A stretch of DNA of 64,000 nucleotides from Catenovulum agarivorans DS-2 (lineage in GTDB: Bacteria > Pseudomonadota > Gammaproteobacteria > Enterobacterales > Alteromonadaceae): the NCBI RefSeq assembly GCF_000568405.1, contig NZ_ARZY01000014.1:37738-101737 (forward strand), in the 5' to 3' direction. A program made the translations under genes and the position numbers. This document shows, piece by piece, positions 38,141-48,275 of this stretch; position 1 is the first letter of the stretch; every line of letters begins with the position of its first letter. The notes beneath the pieces are model-generated. The model was not told the origin of the DNA. It saw nothing but the letters and a program-made list of their open reading frames with translations, and did no database searches.

Positions 38141-39028
38141 ATGCACAAGGTGTCACTTGAACAATGGCGAGCCTTTATTGCGGTAGTTGATTATGGTGGG
38201 TTTGCTCAAGCAGGTGATGCTTTGTATAAAACTCAGTCGACCATCAGCCACAGCATAAAAAAATTAGAAAAGACAGTTGGCAACCCTCTATTTGATGTAA
38301 TTGGACGAAAAGCTGTTGTCACCCAGTTTGGCGAGAGCCTACTACCTGCCGCTCGAAGTTTAATTACTCACGCTGATAATTTAGAACATGAAGCGATCTC
38401 GCAAAAAATTGAAGTGCGCAAGTCGTTAAATATTGCAGTTGATACCCTATTCCCTAGAGCCATTTTGGCAGTAATTCTAAACGAACTAACCCTTGAGTTT
38501 CCAAACTTAAACATTCAATTGTACGAGACGGTTTTGTCTAGGTGCGCTGAATTGCTCGAAGACGGCACGGTTGACTTTGGCATTGCCAGTACAATACCAA
38601 AAGGATACATAACCAAATGGACCCACATTGTCGAAATGCATGCCACAACCCATAAAGCACATCCACTCGCTTCGCGTGAACACATAAAGTTGAGTGAGCT
38701 TAAAAACTTTAGACAGGTCGTCATTAGAGATGCAGGACTACGCAGCAATGTTAATTCTGGTTGGTTAGGAACAACAAATAGATTAACCGTATCTTCAGCC
38801 ATGGAAGCTGCTACCTGCGTCAAAAATCAATTAGGATTTGCTTGGCTACCAGATTGGTTGATAAATGAAACAGCAAATATCGATGAGCTGGTACCACTGA
38901 AACTCGAATCTGGCGTTACGCGTTCAGTAGTGCTCCAACTCACCTTCAGGCTTTCGCTAACCGATGACCCAGTCATGCAAAAATTATCAGGGCTGTTCGA
39001 TAAATACTGCGGCAATACTCATACTTAA
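38141..39028 (+). CDS. LysR-family transcriptional regulator
   Basis: 295 residues; winged helix EQWRAFIAVVDYGGFAQAGDALYKTQSTISHSIKKLE (family pattern), then the effector-binding domain (LNIAVDTLFPRAILAVIL, DFGIASTIPKG, AATCVKNQLGFAWLPDWLI). Last gene of the cluster beginning at 35711 (GGAGAATAAA before its ATG), probably its regulator. Its stop overlaps the convergent TonB receptor stop by four bases (39025-39028). The likely LysR target is the promoter region near 35640-35700, where TAAACTC/GAGTTTA form an inverted repeat. Confidence 0.9.
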   Translation: MHKVSLEQWRAFIAVVDYGGFAQAGDALYKTQSTISHSIKKLEKTVGNPLFDVIGRKAVVTQFGESLLPAARSLITHADNLEHEAISQKIEVRKSLNIAVDTLFPRAILAVILNELTLEFPNLNIQLYETVLSRCAELLEDGTVDFGIASTIPKGYITKWTHIVEMHATTHKAHPLASREHIKLSELKNFRQVVIRDAGLRSNVNSGWLGTTNRLTVSSAMEAATCVKNQLGFAWLPDWLINETANIDELVPLKLESGVTRSVVLQLTFRLSLTDDPVMQKLSGLFDKYCGNTHT

Positions 39029-40968
39029 AACTTAAATCGCACACCTGCATTGACGGTAAATCCATCGTTACGCGACCATATATCTGTCGTCCATCGGCCG
39101 CTGTCGGCTTGTTCAGGCAACAATAATGGATGCTCTTTGGTTTGGCGAATGTTCAATAAATTTTCCGCATTTACAAACCAGCTAAAATGGCCAATAGTGA
39201 TTTGCCCTAATAAACCTAAATGCCAATAGGGTTTACTCTTATTACGGTACGGGTTGTCAGCTAAGTGCTGTGTGCCAGTATAATATGCTTCAAAACCTAA
39301 TAAATGACTGCCGTGCTCTTCCCACATAACCACCATTCCAGCTGAGTGTTGTGGGGTTAATGTAAGCGGAATTCGCCCATCGCCATGAGATGATAATTTT
39401 GTTGCATCTGTATATAAGTAGCTACCGGTAAATTTAATATCATGCCACTTGTAACGTAACAAAAGTTCGGCACCACGAATTTGAGTTTCGCCCTTGGCGT
39501 TCACTATTTGTGTATCTTGCAGTTCTGTCACTTGACTTATATTAGACGCAAATAACGTCATGCTCGCTTCGCTGCCGCCCACCACATAACTGACATCAAA
39601 CGATGCGGTTTCAGCGCGCTCTTCATCTAAATCTTGAAGTGGCGACAACTTAGATAAACCCACTTCGTCAATGTCTTCAATAAATGGACTAGGTGCAAAA
39701 AAGCCTTTGCCGTAGGCCCCTCTAAAAGTCCAATCATCTGGGTTATACAAAATTGAAATTCGTGGGCTAAATTGGTTACCATATTCATTGTGCCAATCTG
39801 ACCGAGCGCTTAAAGATAAAGAAATATCATCTGTTGCTTCATAATCGACTTGTGAAAACAAACCTGGTACTTGATAGTTGTAGTTAAACTCAGGAAAAGT
39901 TTGCGAACTAAACTGTTCTGATTGATAAGCAACCCCTAATAGCCAGGCGGTTTTGTTGGTATAACCAGCCAAGCTGGATTCAATTAAATAGCTTTGATGT
40001 GCATCGTCTTCGTAAACTGTGCCATATTGGTGTTGATGCTGCTGATCCATTGCTGAACCGCGCACATTTACATTCATATCTTCGCCAATGGGCCTGTCGT
40101 AAACAAAACCGATATCGGTTCGTTGGCTATCTTGGTTTAATTGATATTGTTCGCCGTTGGGCAATTGACCATTATTAGTTGTGCCCGAATTTCTTTTTTC
40201 GTTCATGGCCCCAAGGGTGACATACAAACTGTCATCATGCTCGCCTTGCCAATAAAACCTTGGTCTTATACTTGCTCTTTCATAACCCGCAATATCGATC
40301 CAACCATCGTCATCCAAATCTTGAATCTGTTGATGATGAATACCACCTGTTAACGATGCACTAAAATTGTCAGTTACAGGTGATGCTAGATAGGTGGTTA
40401 AATCTTGCCCGTTTTTTGAAGTTAAATTAGCCAACACTTCACCTTCAAACCGCTTTGACGGTGTACGCGAGATCAGGTTAATTACGCCACCTAATGCTGA
40501 ACCACCATATAAAGATGACGCTGAACCTTTAATTATTTCAACATTGGCCAAGTCGGTCGGTGGTATTTGTAATAAACCAATGGATGCAGTTTGCCCACCG
40601 TATAATGGCAAACCATCACTTAATAGTTGGGTATAGCGGCCGTACAATCCTTGTAATCGAATATTCGCACTGCCCAATGACGGCGAAGTTGTTTGCACAC
40701 GCACTCCACCGGTTTCTGCGACCAACATTGAAATATTGCCTGGGCGCATCAGCGCTTTTTCTTGAATTTCTTCGCCATTAATTAATTCGATTCGTGTGGC
40801 TGATTCTGTAACAATTCGACCTAGCCTAGAAGCTCGAACCTGTATTGTTTCTATGCTCGACTCTTCATGGTGGTGATGGTGGTCGTCATGATGTTCGTCT
40901 TCATTTGCATCCACTAAATTAGGAATCAGCAGCATAAACATAGCTGCGTTAACTGATATTCTTCGCAT
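39025..40968 (-). CDS. TonB-dependent receptor with His-rich N-terminus (metal uptake)
   Basis: Start at 40968 (MRRISVNAAMFMLL) preceded by GAGG; 647 residues, typical of siderophore/metal receptors rather than the 900-residue sugar type. Mature N-terminus has DEHHDDHHHHHEES, a metal-binding stretch, followed by the plug (RMQ-like IQVRASRLGRIVTESATRIE, LQGLYGRYTQLLSDGLPLYG, GSASSLYGGSALGGVINLI) and barrel ending GVRFKF. Copper, zinc or another divalent metal is likely. Just upstream is a Cys-rich CopL-like protein, and the pair is probably co-regulated. Confidence 0.88.
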   Translation of the reverse strand: MRRISVNAAMFMLLIPNLVDANEDEHHDDHHHHHEESSIETIQVRASRLGRIVTESATRIELINGEEIQEKALMRPGNISMLVAETGGVRVQTTSPSLGSANIRLQGLYGRYTQLLSDGLPLYGGQTASIGLLQIPPTDLANVEIIKGSASSLYGGSALGGVINLISRTPSKRFEGEVLANLTSKNGQDLTTYLASPVTDNFSASLTGGIHHQQIQDLDDDGWIDIAGYERASIRPRFYWQGEHDDSLYVTLGAMNEKRNSGTTNNGQLPNGEQYQLNQDSQRTDIGFVYDRPIGEDMNVNVRGSAMDQQHQHQYGTVYEDDAHQSYLIESSLAGYTNKTAWLLGVAYQSEQFSSQTFPEFNYNYQVPGLFSQVDYEATDDISLSLSARSDWHNEYGNQFSPRISILYNPDDWTFRGAYGKGFFAPSPFIEDIDEVGLSKLSPLQDLDEERAETASFDVSYVVGGSEASMTLFASNISQVTELQDTQIVNAKGETQIRGAELLLRYKWHDIKFTGSYLYTDATKLSSHGDGRIPLTLTPQHSAGMVVMWEEHGSHLLGFEAYYTGTQHLADNPYRNKSKPYWHLGLLGQITIGHFSWFVNAENLLNIRQTKEHPLLLPEQADSGRWTTDIWSRNDGFTVNAGVRFKF

Positions 40969-41061
40969 TTTGACCTCAAAATATGCGTTGCTATTTTGCA
41001 ACAGCAAGCTGTTGCACATCCAATATTTAAATTTTTCGATGAATTTTGGGCAGAAAAACCC

Positions 41062-41427
41062 TTAGGAGGTCAAAATGGGAGGTCGAAACGGCAGTGTTGA
41101 ATAACTGGGGAATTGCACCAAAGAGACTAAATTAAATCGATTAGGTGCGTTAGCTTGAATGGATGAATTAATCTGCTCGAATAAATAAACGGCTGACTGG
41201 CACGAACCATTCGCACAGGTGCAGCTAGTATCGCAGCAGTCGATATCACAACAATTATGCTGTTGGTCTTGAATATCTTGATGAGTTTCTTGACTGAGCT
41301 TTTGCTGGTTTTGAGTGTCTGAATGTACTTCAGTACATTTTTCATACGCCATAGGCGCCATTGCTTGCCCGTTAAAGGCAATGCACAATATTGAAAAAAT
41401 TATAACAATCAGGCGAAGTTTAAACAT
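41062..41427 (-). CDS. Small Cys-rich exported protein (CopL-like)
   Basis: From MFKLRLIVIIFSILCIA (start 41427) 121 residues. Sec signal ending near FNGQAMA, then a His/Gln-rich stretch and a Cys cluster (HNCCDIDCCDTSCTCANGSC) and a hydrophilic tail. The pattern (short signal peptide, MAPM, then Cys/His cluster) resembles CopL, which is encoded upstream of copper-resistance genes and acts as a copper-responsive leader. It lies ~90 bases before the His-rich TonB receptor gene on the same strand. Metal binding is likely; copper is inferred. Confidence 0.62.
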   Translation of the reverse strand: MFKLRLIVIIFSILCIAFNGQAMAPMAYEKCTEVHSDTQNQQKLSQETHQDIQDQQHNCCDIDCCDTSCTCANGSCQSAVYLFEQINSSIQANAPNRFNLVSLVQFPSYSTLPFRPPILTS

Positions 41428-41507
41428 AACGACTGTATTATAAAACAAAATCATTTGGCGAGTAAGCCAATTATCTCGTTAAATAGCCTCTTTCTTAGAT
41501 GTCCCAA

Positions 41508-42923
41508 CTACACCTTAAAAAAAGACAATTTTTCTATAGATGCTTGGCTAACAAAATCCATTTCATCGCTATATGCTCTAGTTTTACCAGCTAGTTCCGC
41601 GGATTTTTCTGTCAGTTCTTGAACTGCATGGGTATTTTCACTAATTTGGCCGGCAACTAAACTTTGCTCTTCAGCAGCGGTCGCTATTTGCTGGGCTTTA
41701 CCATTAATGTCGTCTATATGGGTTAGGATGACACGTATTTTGTCAAAGCTTGAAGCTATCTGCTCCTTAGTTGTGGTCACTAATTGCTGGCTTTGCTGCA
41801 TTTTGCCTGAAGACTCCTCACCAACCATAGCTATCTGATTGATAAGCTTTTCAATTTCATTGACTGATTCTGAAGATCGCTGCGCTAGTGTTCTAACTTC
41901 ATCTGCGACAACGGCAAAACCACGCCCTTGCTCGCCCGCTCGCGCAGCTTCTATTGCAGCATTCAGTGCCAATAAATTGGTTTGTTCAGAAATACCGCGA
42001 ATAACGTTCAGAATACCTTCAATATTTTTAGTTTCCACTTGCAACCTTTGTACGGCAGATGCTGAGTTTTCTAAACTTCCAACAAGCTCGTTTACTCTAG
42101 CTATCGCCGCATCTGATTCTTTAATGCCTTCATCCGCTAGATTTGCCATATTTTCCGCGGCATGGGCTGTTTCTGTTGTGTTTTGCGCAATGTCTTTACT
42201 GGTAACGGCCATCTCTTCTATTGCGGTTACTACTTGCAAGGTATTTTCAGTTACATCACTTGTAAATGATTCCATCTCTTGAGTTGAATTTAGGACATTT
42301 TTACTATTACTGGTGACCACATTTGAAGAATTAACCACTTCGGATATCACAGCGGCCATACTCGAAATACTCGAGTTTAGCTCGTTGCCTAAGATAGCAA
42401 TTTCATCCGAACCTTTAACTTGCGCCTGTACAGTTAAATTACCTTGTGACATCGCATGTGCGGCGCGGCCCACTTTGGTAATATTCTGAATGAGTCCATT
42501 AGAAATTAATAAAATAAAACCAACAGATAAGATTGTTGCGAGCGCTAATGAAATATAAAAAATGATGTTAGACTGCTCTATGCTTGCCTGTGTATCAGTT
42601 TTAGTTTGTTCTGCTGCTTGTTCACCTTGCGTGACAAACTTGCTTTGGAAACCTAACAGCGCAGCATTTGCATCTACAAACTCAACGTAAGTTTGCCGTG
42701 ACGCAACATGATCAGCATTCCCATTCATTTCATTGACAAAATTTTTCGCTTTTTGATGAAAGTCTTGTAACAGCGATTCGTATTGTTGTACTAAACGACT
42801 GTCACCGTTGTAGTGCTGTTTAAATTTATTTAATAGCCTATCTGTATTAGTATAAGAGGCCAAAATAACTGGGTTGGTATCACTGATTTGTTGAGGAATA
42901 TTGATTAAATAACCAATTTGCAA
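41508..42923 (-). CDS. N-terminally truncated methyl-accepting chemotaxis protein
   Basis: The cytoplasmic part is complete: one membrane helix ([20 protein letters not shown]), HAMP region ([16 protein letters not shown]), and the highly conserved hairpin tip [30 protein letters not shown]. The periplasmic part is present only from within the ligand domain: the frame stays open upstream to a stop at 43017-43019 without an ATG and encodes further ligand-domain sequence ([20 protein letters not shown]). The first membrane helix and start are missing, so the receptor would not insert normally unless translated from TTG 42923. Probably a decayed gene. Confidence 0.8.
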   Translation of the reverse strand: MQIGYLINIPQQISDTNPVILASYTNTDRLLNKFKQHYNGDSRLVQQYESLLQDFHQKAKNFVNEMNGNADHVASRQTYVEFVDANAALLGFQSKFVTQGEQAAEQTKTDTQASIEQSNIIFYISLALATILSVGFILLISNGLIQNITKVGRAAHAMSQGNLTVQAQVKGSDEIAILGNELNSSISSMAAVISEVVNSSNVVTSNSKNVLNSTQEMESFTSDVTENTLQVVTAIEEMAVTSKDIAQNTTETAHAAENMANLADEGIKESDAAIARVNELVGSLENSASAVQRLQVETKNIEGILNVIRGISEQTNLLALNAAIEAARAGEQGRGFAVVADEVRTLAQRSSESVNEIEKLINQIAMVGEESSGKMQQSQQLVTTTKEQIASSFDKIRVILTHIDDINGKAQQIATAAEEQSLVAGQISENTHAVQELTEKSAELAGKTRAYSDEMDFVSQASIEKLSFFKV

Positions 42924-43174
42924 TGCCCGAATATTGGAGAGTATTGCAGTTTGCTCTTGCTGAATTTCGTTCAGATAACGCGCCTTCCGAATTGACCCTA
43001 ACCAACTATTAGTTAACTATAGTTAGTATCAGATAAAAATGACAATATTTATCTTATTTGTATCAATCTCTTATGACATATTAGTTTGTTACATGGAAGC
43101 AGAAACTTGTTGCGAGTAACATTCACAACAAGCTAAAGTAGCCACATGCTTAAAGACAACTGTTAACATTATTA

Positions 43175-44623
43175 ATGAACGAGATTACACTGAACTGGGT
43201 AGTATTTGTCAGAGCCGTTCTTCCATTTTCAGCTGCAAACATTTACCTAATTGTATTGGTTTATTTCACGATAGTGCGCGACAGAATTGGAGCGGCCTAT
43301 TCTTGGTATGCCCTTTTCTTAATCAGCTTTATCTTATTTTTATCTGGCCCACTAGTTAATTTAATGCCTGTTGACGAAGGGAAAAAATGGTTTGACTTGA
43401 CTAGGAACATTTTACTGTTTTCGATTGGGATGCCTTCACTATTATGCGGATTGCTCATTCAAGCTAAGGTCGATAAGTTACATAGATTTGTTCTACCCTG
43501 TGTTTTACTTGGCTTAAGCTGGAGCATATTCTTTGCACTTGCTCCACCTTTTTATATGAGCCACATCGGCAATATTAGAGCGGGGTATGTGCTAACTAGC
43601 GTCACCAAAACCGATGTTTATTACTCTCAAATTGCGCTTATTGCGGCACAGTTACTGCTACCATGTTTGCTATTGTTAGCCCAAACAATTAAAAAACATG
43701 TTCAGTTGCTAATTTATGGCGTACTCATACTATTTTGCTGCATGACCTACGGGTTGGTTTTTGAAAACTGGTCTGTTTATTATGGCGGCTCTGCTTTTAC
43801 CGCTATTATTTGGATGCTTGCTGTGTATAACGATGTGCAACTCACCAATCGCAAAATTAAACAACATTATTTGCACCAAAACTCCATGGCACTCGCACAA
43901 TACACAGCACCTCACCCAACTAATTTTATTGATTACTATCCAAACCAAATTAACGAAGATTATCCATTTAAAGAAAGAGAAGCTTTATTAGATGCAGTTG
44001 CTAATGGCCATATAGGCATCATCAATGACAAAGTTAACAAGTTGACAGCTGCATTAGCCAACTTTGCCCAAAACAACCTAGATACCTTTAAAGTTAGAAC
44101 CAAAGAGCTGCTCTTTATGATGTTTGACGCAGCCATTTTTGATTGTGGACATTCACAAAGTTTAATTAAGCGTCTTCAGCAAGCAGGAGCTGAAATTGAT
44201 AAGGCAACGGGTTGGGCTGAAATAAGTCAATTATTGTTAGATGAAGCAACTATGCTTGCATCAGCCAGAGAAAACGAACATGAAAGCAGTGCAGATAAAC
44301 AACTTGTTGAGTCGATTAAAACCTACATTTTAACTCACTATGACACCGACATTGGACTAAATGATGTTGCTAACAATGCAGGCTGCAGTCGCTCACATGC
44401 AACTAAGGTGTTTAAAAACGTTACCGCACAAACCATACTGCAATACTTGGTTGATGTAAGAGTACATAAGGCAAAATCATTACTACAAAGCAAAAGTGTT
44501 ACAGAAACGGCTTACGAAGTTGGCTTTAACAACTCGGCGTATTTCTCTACCGTGTTTAAAAAACAAACTGGGTTTACACCTAAGGAATATCAAGCCGAGG
44601 TAAATTCGAAAACCGCGACTTGA
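43175..44623 (+). CDS. Membrane-bound AraC-family regulator, long form
   Basis: 482 residues. Seven-helix N-terminal domain (AVLPFSAANIYLIVLVYF, LFSIGMPSLLCGLL) clearly paralogous to the regulator at 14146, and the C-terminal AraC HTH pair ending AYEVGFNNSAYFSTVFKKQTG. Between them lies an extra ~130-residue helical domain (FKEREALLDAVANGHIGIIND to LLDEATMLA), of the type found before the DNA-binding part in YesN-like AraC regulators. It is next to a convergent unknown gene and ~2.2 kb from the three sulfatases, which may be its targets. Sensor input is probably a membrane or periplasmic signal; unknown. Confidence 0.85.
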   Translation: MNEITLNWVVFVRAVLPFSAANIYLIVLVYFTIVRDRIGAAYSWYALFLISFILFLSGPLVNLMPVDEGKKWFDLTRNILLFSIGMPSLLCGLLIQAKVDKLHRFVLPCVLLGLSWSIFFALAPPFYMSHIGNIRAGYVLTSVTKTDVYYSQIALIAAQLLLPCLLLLAQTIKKHVQLLIYGVLILFCCMTYGLVFENWSVYYGGSAFTAIIWMLAVYNDVQLTNRKIKQHYLHQNSMALAQYTAPHPTNFIDYYPNQINEDYPFKEREALLDAVANGHIGIINDKVNKLTAALANFAQNNLDTFKVRTKELLFMMFDAAIFDCGHSQSLIKRLQQAGAEIDKATGWAEISQLLLDEATMLASARENEHESSADKQLVESIKTYILTHYDTDIGLNDVANNAGCSRSHATKVFKNVTAQTILQYLVDVRVHKAKSLLQSKSVTETAYEVGFNNSAYFSTVFKKQTGFTPKEYQAEVNSKTAT

Positions 44624-44629
44624 ATACAT

Positions 44630-46693
44630 TTATCGACAAAATGCGTTTACCACCTCTCTGTAATCGCTACTAAATACGCTTGTTTCAGGGTCGCACCAAT
44701 GTGGCGCGCCCATATCGCCAAACTGATCCGAATCTATTGCGTATTCACAGCGGTCACGAACACCTGCTTCTCCATCACACTGGGTTTGATGACTACAACC
44801 ACTCGCATCACATGCGTCAAAGGGCACACTAACAGTACAAAAATTTAGACGGTCGACGACCTTTGAATAACAGGCATCATAGGCTGAATCTCCTGAGCTA
44901 ACTTGCTGTGGCAGTCGCCTATCAGCTTCAGTAACATGAGGAGTTAGTTTATCCAGCACTAATACTGCGGCAGCAACTTGCAAAAAATTGATTATCACCT
45001 GCTCTTCATCTGCAAAGCTATTATTGTTAGGGGGCGCTCCTGCAGTGTTAACCATATTCTCGGCTGTTTTATGAATCTTCTGGTAGCGCTCGCGTTCTGC
45101 AAATATGCGCTGCTCTCGTTTTCGAGCTGCCATTTCAGCCTCTTGACGAATTTTCAATAGTTTCTGCCTGTATTGCTCCGACTTATTCAACGCCAAGTTA
45201 TGCTCTTTCCTTCCGGCTTGCGCCAACGGTTTTCCCTTTAGTATCGCCAATTCACCATAATATGAAGGAGCATCGATAAGTTCATAACGAGCTTGTTTAA
45301 TTAGTTTTTGAAAAGAATAGCTAGGTATAGAACGGCTAAATAAACCGACAGGATGACATTTATTCGAAGCTGGATTACTGCATGCAGAAGACGACATTGC
45401 TTGAAGATTAAGTATAAAATTGTTTTTATCTGAACTCAGTTTCAAGCCACCATATAAAGTATTTCTATCCATGCCAAGATCTTCGAGCAGACATTGGCTT
45501 GACGGGACAAATTCAAACGTCAAGTTCGCTGTGGCAGGTTTTTTAGGCGAATTAAGTAGAAATCCTAGCTGGCACTGCGCTTCAACAAACCATAATAAAC
45601 CTGCAACATGTCTCGTGTTATAAAGTGAAGTTGGCCACAAAGCAGCTTCCACACTAAATGTATAATTGCCCATGGCGAGTACGCCCGACCAACCACCAAC
45701 CATGTCTGCTGACTGAAAACGCACGCTATAATCGCCTGAAGCAATTTGATTAATATAACGGTCAAAAATTAGACGTTGACTCCGTTCATGTTCAAAAGAC
45801 TCAACAAGCGAGCGAATAATTCTACCATTAAAGCTCATATTTCTATGCATAGTCCTATGAGCATACTTAACTTTATCGGGTTTTAACCTCAACCCACTAT
45901 AGTATTGATCTGCAAGCGCCTGTTTATCTTTTGGCATGTTCCAGTGCAAGTTCAAAAACCGCCCCGGCGAATAGCCTGAAAAATAACCAGCATTCAAATC
46001 AGCGCACTTAGCATCTATAAAATTAACTCGCAAAATATCTGTTTCGACCACATCTGATTTCAGTTCACCGACACAACTGCCCTCTTTGGTTGAAAATTCC
46101 ACTAGACCATTGAACCGCTTCGCGTACTTTTGAAAGGAAGTAATTTCAATATGATTTGCAAACCTAAAGCGTGTGTCCGGCTTAGTAGACCAAGCTTGTA
46201 AGGTTGCCACAGGTTTATACGCATTTGATTGCAACAAAGCACCTAACTCTGCTTGCAGTTCAGGGTTGCGCGAAAGAGATGCCTCAAAGGTGAGTGTTTT
46301 ATCGGTTAGAAAATTGGGTACATAATACTTATAAAGAGCTAAGGTCTTGTTTTGCGCCTTCAGAGAATACAAGTACAAACCACTTCTTATGCATTTGCCA
46401 CGCACTCGGTGTTCTACAAAAGACAACGCGTCAGCTTCAATGCTTGGTACCGCTACCAATAAGGCTTGGCAGCCCTGGTATCGAATAAACCCTCGATAGC
46501 GTCCCAACTCATTGCGCTGAATAGTAAGGTCAACAGAATAAAGTTTCCCGCTTAGGTCAAATGCTCCTTGCCAAGACCCTATATAGCGGGTTGCTATATC
46601 TCCATCTGCAGCACGACCATTTGCATTTGCCGCAGTAAAAAAGCTGGCAAAGCTTGCCAGCAGCATCAATAACACTTTTAAGGTAGACGTCAT
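44630..46693 (-). CDS. Large secreted protein of unknown function
   Basis: 687 residues from MTSTLKVLLMLLASF (start 46693; an earlier ATG at 46711 is possible). Signal peptide ends around FTAANA. The N-terminal ~450 residues hold three similar beta-rich units with the recurring pattern W-x-G-(x)20-G-(x)5-C (SWQGAFDLSGKLYSVDLTIQ; FNGLVEFSTKEGSCVGELKS; GWSGVLAMGNYTFSVEAALW), each with cysteines. A Lys/Arg-rich coiled coil follows (~500-570), then a Cys-rich C-terminus (8 cysteines, with CDASGCSHQTQC). I do not recognise the family. Its C-terminus faces the second AraC gene (6 bases between stops). Confidence 0.75.
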   Translation of the reverse strand: MTSTLKVLLMLLASFASFFTAANANGRAADGDIATRYIGSWQGAFDLSGKLYSVDLTIQRNELGRYRGFIRYQGCQALLVAVPSIEADALSFVEHRVRGKCIRSGLYLYSLKAQNKTLALYKYYVPNFLTDKTLTFEASLSRNPELQAELGALLQSNAYKPVATLQAWSTKPDTRFRFANHIEITSFQKYAKRFNGLVEFSTKEGSCVGELKSDVVETDILRVNFIDAKCADLNAGYFSGYSPGRFLNLHWNMPKDKQALADQYYSGLRLKPDKVKYAHRTMHRNMSFNGRIIRSLVESFEHERSQRLIFDRYINQIASGDYSVRFQSADMVGGWSGVLAMGNYTFSVEAALWPTSLYNTRHVAGLLWFVEAQCQLGFLLNSPKKPATANLTFEFVPSSQCLLEDLGMDRNTLYGGLKLSSDKNNFILNLQAMSSSACSNPASNKCHPVGLFSRSIPSYSFQKLIKQARYELIDAPSYYGELAILKGKPLAQAGRKEHNLALNKSEQYRQKLLKIRQEAEMAARKREQRIFAERERYQKIHKTAENMVNTAGAPPNNNSFADEEQVIINFLQVAAAVLVLDKLTPHVTEADRRLPQQVSSGDSAYDACYSKVVDRLNFCTVSVPFDACDASGCSHQTQCDGEAGVRDRCEYAIDSDQFGDMGAPHWCDPETSVFSSDYREVVNAFCR

Positions 46694-46797
46694 GTTTATA
46701 CAAGTATCCATAGAGTATAAGAAAGGTTAATCCCCGCCCTATACTTGCTACTTGTATCATTTTTCTCCAAGTTAGTCACCAATTCGAAGTGAACATG

Positions 46798-48249
46798 CTA
46801 TTCGATCTTATAAACAGCCCTATCTTTTGCTTCCTGCTTATTTTGTTCAAATAGTTGGTCATAAAAATCATTACGTGCTTTTTTGTATTCCCACGATTGC
46901 AGCAATATGTTGTTGATGTTTTTGCTATTCCAAATATTCCACAATTTGGCTAATTCAGCTTGTTGTTGAGGTTTCTGATCAACAATATTATTGCGCTCGT
47001 AAGGGTCGTTAACCATATCAAAGAACGAGCGGCCTACATTTGGTAAAGGCTGACGCATATATTTGGCTTTTTCAGTTCTAACTGCCCATATATGGTCGGC
47101 TTCTTCTAAACGCCAAAATAACGCTTTATGCGGTGAATCTGTTTTTTGCTGTGTCATATAAGGCACTAAGTTTACCCCTTCTAGCAAACCATCACTGCTA
47201 TCCGCCCCAGCAATTGCCACCGATGTTGCTGCAATATCAAGTGCTGAAACAAGCCCATCAAACTCAAAACCCTGTTTTATTTTTGCTGGCCAATGTGCGA
47301 CAAATGGTACATGAATACCACCTTCTAACAACGCAACTTTGCCACGTCTGAATGGGCTGTTGTCTGACCAATCGAAAGTAGGTAGCCATTCTTCAGGGTA
47401 CACACCTCCATTGTCAGATAAGAAGAAGATTAAGGTGTTTTCGTATTGACCTGTACGTTTTAAAGCGTCTACCAATAAACCAATACCTTGATCCATTTCG
47501 CCTACCATAGCGGCGTATATGCGACGCTCTTTATCTTCAATATGCTTATATTTAGCAATCGTCTTTTCTGGTGCTTGCAATGGCGTGTGCGGCGCGTTGT
47601 AGGACATATAGATCATAAATGGATTATCTTGTTCACGCTCAATAAATTTAACCGCATCTTTGCTCAATGCCGTTGTTAAATATTCGTCGAATTCTGCCAC
47701 GCCAGTATTGCGCATAATTGGCAACCAGTAGCCATCAGCACCTATGTGTACTTCGCCTGGCATATATTGGTGACCACCATCTAAAAACCCATAAAAATAA
47801 TCAAACCCTCTTTTATTTGGCTGAAAATGTGGAGCACCCCCCAAATGCCATTTGCCAAAAATAGCTGTTTTATAACCCACTTGCTGTAAACGCTTTGCGA
47901 AAGTTTTTTCAGTCAGTGGCAGGCCCATGTGTTTGTCGTCTGGCGAATACGAAACATTGTTCTCCATACCAAAACGCGCTTGGTGACGACCAGTTAATAA
48001 ACCGGCGCGCGAAGGTCCGCAATAAGGGTGAGTGACATAGCCGTTATTAAATATCACCCCATTGTGCGCAAGTTTGTCTATATTCGGTGTTTTGATATCT
48101 TTTGCACCGGTAAAACCAACATCACGATAACCTAAGTCATCCGCTAAAATAACCACAATGTTTGGCTGTTGTTGCGCATGCGCTAAGCCAAAACAGCTCA
48201 ATAAAAACAACCAAGCCAAACAAATTTTCTTAAAATGTAACTGCTTCAT
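46798..48249 (-). CDS. S1-family sulfatase (paralogue 1 of a tandem set)
   Basis: 483 residues with Sec signal (LFLLSCFGLAHA). Metal-site NIVVILADDLGYRDVGFTG, formylglycine motif CGPSRAGLLTGRHQ with Cys77, YKTAIFGKWHLGG, PFMIYMSYNAPHTPLQAPE, and LIFFLSDNGGVYPEEW, all of the arylsulfatase A-type S1 group. Exported, acts in the periplasm on sulfated galacto-oligosaccharides. It is the last of three similar genes on the minus strand; 26 bases separate it from the next, so at least these two are co-transcribed. Which sulfate (2-, 4- or 6-) cannot be told by eye. Confidence 0.93.
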   Translation of the reverse strand: MKQLHFKKICLAWLFLLSCFGLAHAQQQPNIVVILADDLGYRDVGFTGAKDIKTPNIDKLAHNGVIFNNGYVTHPYCGPSRAGLLTGRHQARFGMENNVSYSPDDKHMGLPLTEKTFAKRLQQVGYKTAIFGKWHLGGAPHFQPNKRGFDYFYGFLDGGHQYMPGEVHIGADGYWLPIMRNTGVAEFDEYLTTALSKDAVKFIEREQDNPFMIYMSYNAPHTPLQAPEKTIAKYKHIEDKERRIYAAMVGEMDQGIGLLVDALKRTGQYENTLIFFLSDNGGVYPEEWLPTFDWSDNSPFRRGKVALLEGGIHVPFVAHWPAKIKQGFEFDGLVSALDIAATSVAIAGADSSDGLLEGVNLVPYMTQQKTDSPHKALFWRLEEADHIWAVRTEKAKYMRQPLPNVGRSFFDMVNDPYERNNIVDQKPQQQAELAKLWNIWNSKNINNILLQSWEYKKARNDFYDQLFEQNKQEAKDRAVYKIE

Positions 48250-48275
48250 TTTATTAACCTTATTATAAGAACGTA

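Noticed and set aside
41508..42923. Treating the TTG start of the chemotaxis receptor as a normal gene start
   Set aside because: Ligand-domain sequence continues in frame upstream and the first membrane helix is absent, so the gene is truncated rather than short by design.
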